Shown piece after piece: positions 61,358-64,000 of a stretch of DNA of 64,000 nt. The stretch spans positions 248,001 through 312,000 of the forward strand of contig NZ_JAJUXG010000011.1 of NCBI RefSeq assembly GCF_021390535.1. Direction: 5' to 3'. Source of the DNA: Dyadobacter sp. CY312 (GTDB lineage: Bacteria; Bacteroidota; Bacteroidia; Cytophagales; Spirosomataceae). Position 1 is the first letter of the stretch; each line of letters opens with the position of its first letter. The notes below the pieces were generated by a model that saw nothing but the letters and a program-made list of their open reading frames with translations, had not been told where the DNA came from and did no database searches. Position numbers and translations under genes: made by a program.

Positions 61358-62478
61358 GAAGTCCTTGGTTTTCTTTTTGTTAATGTGATAAATCCAAATA
61401 CCACATAGTATATATATAAGGCAAAGTCCATAAAAAGGAAACTTGCCCATTCCACTGTTTTACCTAGCTTGCTGTTGATGATCAATAAAAGTAACAACTG
61501 TATAAACCAACGAACACCGAACATCACTCCCAAGGCTTGTAGCAGAAATATGTTTTTCTCCAGCAATGCCAGTATGAGGACTAAAAAGCCAATTGTCCAT
61601 ACGCCTACGTGTGCACCTGAAAGCAATGCAAGAAGTATCTTATTTCTGGTCTTGTAAAAAGTGCTTACCGACATGTGGCGTTGCTTTTGACGATACCACG
61701 CCTTCCAGCTAGTCTTTGGTTTCGAATACACAAAGGATTCTGTATCGATTGAAATCGTAGTGTTCGAACTTGTTGCTACCTCATTCAGGAAAATATCATC
61801 GTCTCCTCCATAAATTTTCCTGTGGGTATAAAATCCCTTATTGGCAAAAAAGACGGAACGCTTGTAAAGAATGTTCCTTCCAACTCCCATGTAGGTAACT
61901 CCTGCAAGCGAAAACGACAGATACTGCACTGCGGTGTAAAAGGTTTCACAACGAATAAACCAATTGAGTAAACCGGACAGCTTTTCATAAGGCGAGAAAC
62001 CCAGCACAATATCTTGCTGCTCGCTCACCCGCGAAGCCATTGCTGTGATCCAATGTACAGAAGCCGGGCGACAATCCGCATCTGTCATTAATGCTACCGG
62101 GTAATTGGCCTGCTTCATACCAACAGTCAGCGCATATTTCTTGGGAGTGACATGATCAAACTGATCGTTGATACGGATGTAGCGGATTTTTTTCCATGAA
62201 TTTATATTTTCACGGATAAACTCTTCACTACCGTCGTCGGAGCGATCATCCAGCAAAATCACTTCAAATTCAGGGTACTCCTGAGCGTCTAGCAAAGGAA
62301 TAAGCTCTTCCAGATTTTCTCTCTCATTCCACGCGCACACCAGCACAGTAATTCCCGGAACAGCTCCTCCGTAGTTTGAATTTTTTCCGTAAAAAGCCAG
62401 ACGTGTGAAAAAGTAGAAGTAATAAAACAACTGGATAAGCACAAATGCCCCTAACACATAGAGTAAATAATCCGTCAC
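61348..62478 (-). CDS. Membrane glycosyltransferase family 2
   Basis: 376 residues. N-terminal helix (LLYVLGAFVLIQLFYYFYFF), GT-A domain with TVLVCAWNERENLEELIPLL, FEVILLDDRSDDGSEEFIRE, YPVALMTDADCRPASVHWIT (D-A-D motif), FANKGFYTHRKIYGGDDDIF and KTSWKAWYRQKQRHMSVSTF (the Q-x-x-R-W-like QKQRH), then helices at about 275-305, 310-330 and 340-360. Transfers sugars to a lipid or polysaccharide; acceptor unknown. Coupled to rsmG downstream. Confidence 0.9.
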   Translation of the reverse strand: MTDYLLYVLGAFVLIQLFYYFYFFTRLAFYGKNSNYGGAVPGITVLVCAWNERENLEELIPLLDAQEYPEFEVILLDDRSDDGSEEFIRENINSWKKIRYIRINDQFDHVTPKKYALTVGMKQANYPVALMTDADCRPASVHWITAMASRVSEQQDIVLGFSPYEKLSGLLNWFIRCETFYTAVQYLSFSLAGVTYMGVGRNILYKRSVFFANKGFYTHRKIYGGDDDIFLNEVATSSNTTISIDTESFVYSKPKTSWKAWYRQKQRHMSVSTFYKTRNKILLALLSGAHVGVWTIGFLVLILALLEKNIFLLQALGVMFGVRWFIQLLLLLIINSKLGKTVEWASFLFMDFALYIYYVVFGFITLTKRKPRTSWN

Positions 62479-62557
62479 AATAGAAGAGAGTTGTAAATTT
62501 TTTCCATATTCTACACAAATATACAGTCATTGTCAGGAATGTTAGAAACCTTACTCC

Positions 62558-62565
62558 TATTTTTG
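62558..62565 (+). promoter_or_regulatory. -7 element of tgt
   Basis: TATTTTTG (TAnnTTTG) inside CCTATTTTTGCGGTC, nearly identical to the 15-nt stretch before queA. Start codon of tgt is 24 nt beyond. Confidence 0.5.
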
Positions 62566-62589
62566 CGGTCCAACATTTTAAAACGCTGA

Positions 62590-63723
62590 ATGAAATTCAC
62601 ACTTCAAGTTGAGGATCCGCAGTCGAAAGCAAGAGCTGGTGTTATTGAAACAGCCCACGGAACCATACAAACGCCAATTTTTATGCCGGTTGGAACGGCA
62701 GGCACGGTTAAAGCAGTACATCAGCGCGAGCTTAAAGAAGACATCAAGGCACAGATTATCTTAGGAAATACCTACCATTTATATCTCCGTCCGGGGCTTG
62801 ACCTGCTCAAAAAAACAGGAGGACTGCACGGTTTCAATGGCTGGGATAAACCTATACTGACAGACAGCGGCGGATATCAGGTATATTCACTTGCAGGAAC
62901 TGGAAGGAAGATCAACGAAGAAGGTGTGGTATTTAAGTCACACATTGACGGAGGCATACACACATTCACGCCCGAAGGTGTGATGGATATTCAACGAATT
63001 ATCGGTGCGGATATCATCATGGCATTTGATGAGTGTACCCCATATCCCTGCGACTATGGATACGCCCGTAACTCCATGGAAATGACGCACAGATGGTTGG
63101 GCCGATGCTGCGCACGTTTTGACTCAACGGAGCCGCTGTATGGTTACGAGCAAACATTGTTTCCAATTGTACAGGGAAGCGTCTATAAGGATCTTCGGAA
63201 ACAGTCGGCTGAAAAAATCGCTTCCTATGAGCGCGAAGGAAACGCAATTGGCGGATTATCAGTGGGAGAGCCCGCCGAAATGATGTATGAACTGACTGAG
63301 GTTGTCTGCGATATTCTACCTAAGGACAAACCAAGATATTTGATGGGCGTGGGAACTCCTGCCAATATCCTTGAAGGAATTGCGTTAGGAGTTGATATGT
63401 TCGATTGTGTGATGCCCACCCGCAATGCACGTAATGGCATGATTTTTACAACAGAGGGCATTGTTAATATCAGGAATGAGAAATGGAAAGATGATTTGTC
63501 GCCCATTGATGCAAATCTTGGTGGCTACGTGAGCACTTTTTATACAAAAGCATATCTGAGACATCTGGTGAAGTCGTCGGAAATGCTTGGAGCGCAAATC
63601 GCAAGTGTCCATAACCTAACTTTTTACCTCTGGCTCGTGAATACGGCTAGAGAAAAAATTATAGCGGGGGAATTTGCATCCTGGAAAAGGGAAATGGAAA
63701 AAAAATTAATGCAACGGCTTTGA
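62590..63723 (+). CDS. tgt: tRNA-guanine(34) transglycosylase
   Basis: 377 residues. Swaps guanine 34 of GUN tRNAs for preQ1. Motifs: TPIFMPVGTAGTVKAVHQRE, AQIILGNTYHLYLRPGLDLL, PILTDSGGYQVYSL (base-binding Asp), ADIIMAFDECTPYPCDY, IGGLSVGEPAEMMYELTEVV, RYLMGVGTPANILEGIALGV, MFDCVMPTRNARNGMIFTTE (nucleophile Asp in F-D-C-V). Odd: the zinc motif C-x-C-x2-C of most bacterial Tgt is replaced by NLGGYVSTFYTKAYLRH, with only the later His (QIASVHNLTFYL) kept. queA lies 6 kb upstream. Confidence 0.95.
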   Translation: MKFTLQVEDPQSKARAGVIETAHGTIQTPIFMPVGTAGTVKAVHQRELKEDIKAQIILGNTYHLYLRPGLDLLKKTGGLHGFNGWDKPILTDSGGYQVYSLAGTGRKINEEGVVFKSHIDGGIHTFTPEGVMDIQRIIGADIIMAFDECTPYPCDYGYARNSMEMTHRWLGRCCARFDSTEPLYGYEQTLFPIVQGSVYKDLRKQSAEKIASYEREGNAIGGLSVGEPAEMMYELTEVVCDILPKDKPRYLMGVGTPANILEGIALGVDMFDCVMPTRNARNGMIFTTEGIVNIRNEKWKDDLSPIDANLGGYVSTFYTKAYLRHLVKSSEMLGAQIASVHNLTFYLWLVNTAREKIIAGEFASWKREMEKKLMQRL

Positions 63724-63942
63724 AAGTTCCAAAAAGGAGGTTTCTTTCGGGAAGTTTTTCAGAGAAATAGCAGGAAAGTTTTTCATTTAAGCAAATAGAG
63801 GTTGATTAAGTGATATTGTTAACCTAATTTTGTGCCCGCTAGGCATTATTGATAAGTATCGCCATGAATTAATTTATTCTTTTACTCATAATTGACTATT
63901 AGATCAATCCTAGTTAATCTTAATAACGCTAACTTGAATAGT

Positions 63943-64000
63943 ATGAAAAAAGTATCCCAGTTGATTTATTCGTTTGCCTTGGGCGCGTTAGTGGCTTTGC
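63943..64000 (+). CDS. Start of an exported or membrane protein, cut by window end
   Basis: ATG 63943 opens MKKVSQLIYSFALGALVAL, a signal peptide or first membrane helix; the rest lies beyond the window. It begins 220 nt after tgt. Too short to name. Confidence 0.55.
   Translation, partial: MKKVSQLIYSFALGALVAL

Noticed and set aside
1-64000. CRISPR array, prophage or integrated plasmid
   Set aside because: No regularly spaced repeats, no cas, phage structural, integrase or replication genes were found; the tRNA-Asn has no direct repeat or integrase beside it.

Overview
The window reads as chromosomal DNA of a Bacteroidota bacterium, most likely a Cytophagales/Spirosomaceae member such as Dyadobacter. 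This is judged from two SusC/SusD pairs, the TAnnTTTG promoter style, a histone H1-like Hc1 protein, an Spt-type oxoamine synthase, DUF1080 proteins and overall gene style. Genus is a guess. There are no rRNA genes, prophage or CRISPR array; there is one tRNA and one insertion sequence.

Layout. 1-4.5 kb: a minus-strand SusC/SusD pair (SusD cut by the window edge) with a FecR-like stub upstream. 4.7-13.5 kb: BamA-like barrel protein, lipoproteins, secreted cyclophilin, RmlD-like reductase, Uma2 nuclease, short glucan phosphorylase and small secreted proteins. 13.8-16.4 kb: TPR sensor, histidine kinase and NarL-type regulator, with sensor and kinase split by a frame change. 16.4-17.7 kb: a DUF692/MNIO enzyme gene with a small unlisted precursor-like peptide ending in CPGCGMG directly upstream, i.e. 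a probable peptide-modification (RiPP-type) locus. 17.9-19.5 kb: a repetitive LEA-like protein and a conserved unknown. 19.6-31 kb: a sugar-utilisation locus with DUF1080 protein, LacI regulator, SusC, SusD, DUF1080+PA14 protein and a propeller-cytochrome c protein; two identical LacI-type operators lie before susC. 31-36 kb: acetyltransferase, hybrid kinase and a convergent sigma-54 regulator. 36.8-40.2 kb: two ferritin-like proteins, then a sulfite-oxidase-like enzyme and its cytochrome. 40.3-44.7 kb: nuclease, HolD-like protein, two unknown membrane/coiled-coil proteins and a GNAT enzyme, two of these genes having perfect hairpins at their start codons. 44.8-58.7 kb: mainly housekeeping genes (acyl-CoA ligase, hydrolases, cysM with a cysteine-containing leader peptide, HPF, MaoC, Hc1, Spt-like, accC, queA, ispD, AlkX-like). 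58.7-60.2 kb: an ISL3/ISAon1-type element with 8-bp target duplication and a broken transposase. 60.2-64 kb: tRNA-Asn, rsmG, a glycosyltransferase and tgt.

At least three genes (kinase, MNIO, GNAT) are disrupted at short homopolymers, so assembly indels must be considered before calling them pseudogenes. The best candidates for something new are the MNIO/CPGCGMG peptide locus, the cysM leader peptide, and the 41-44 kb membrane coiled-coil pair with start-codon hairpins.
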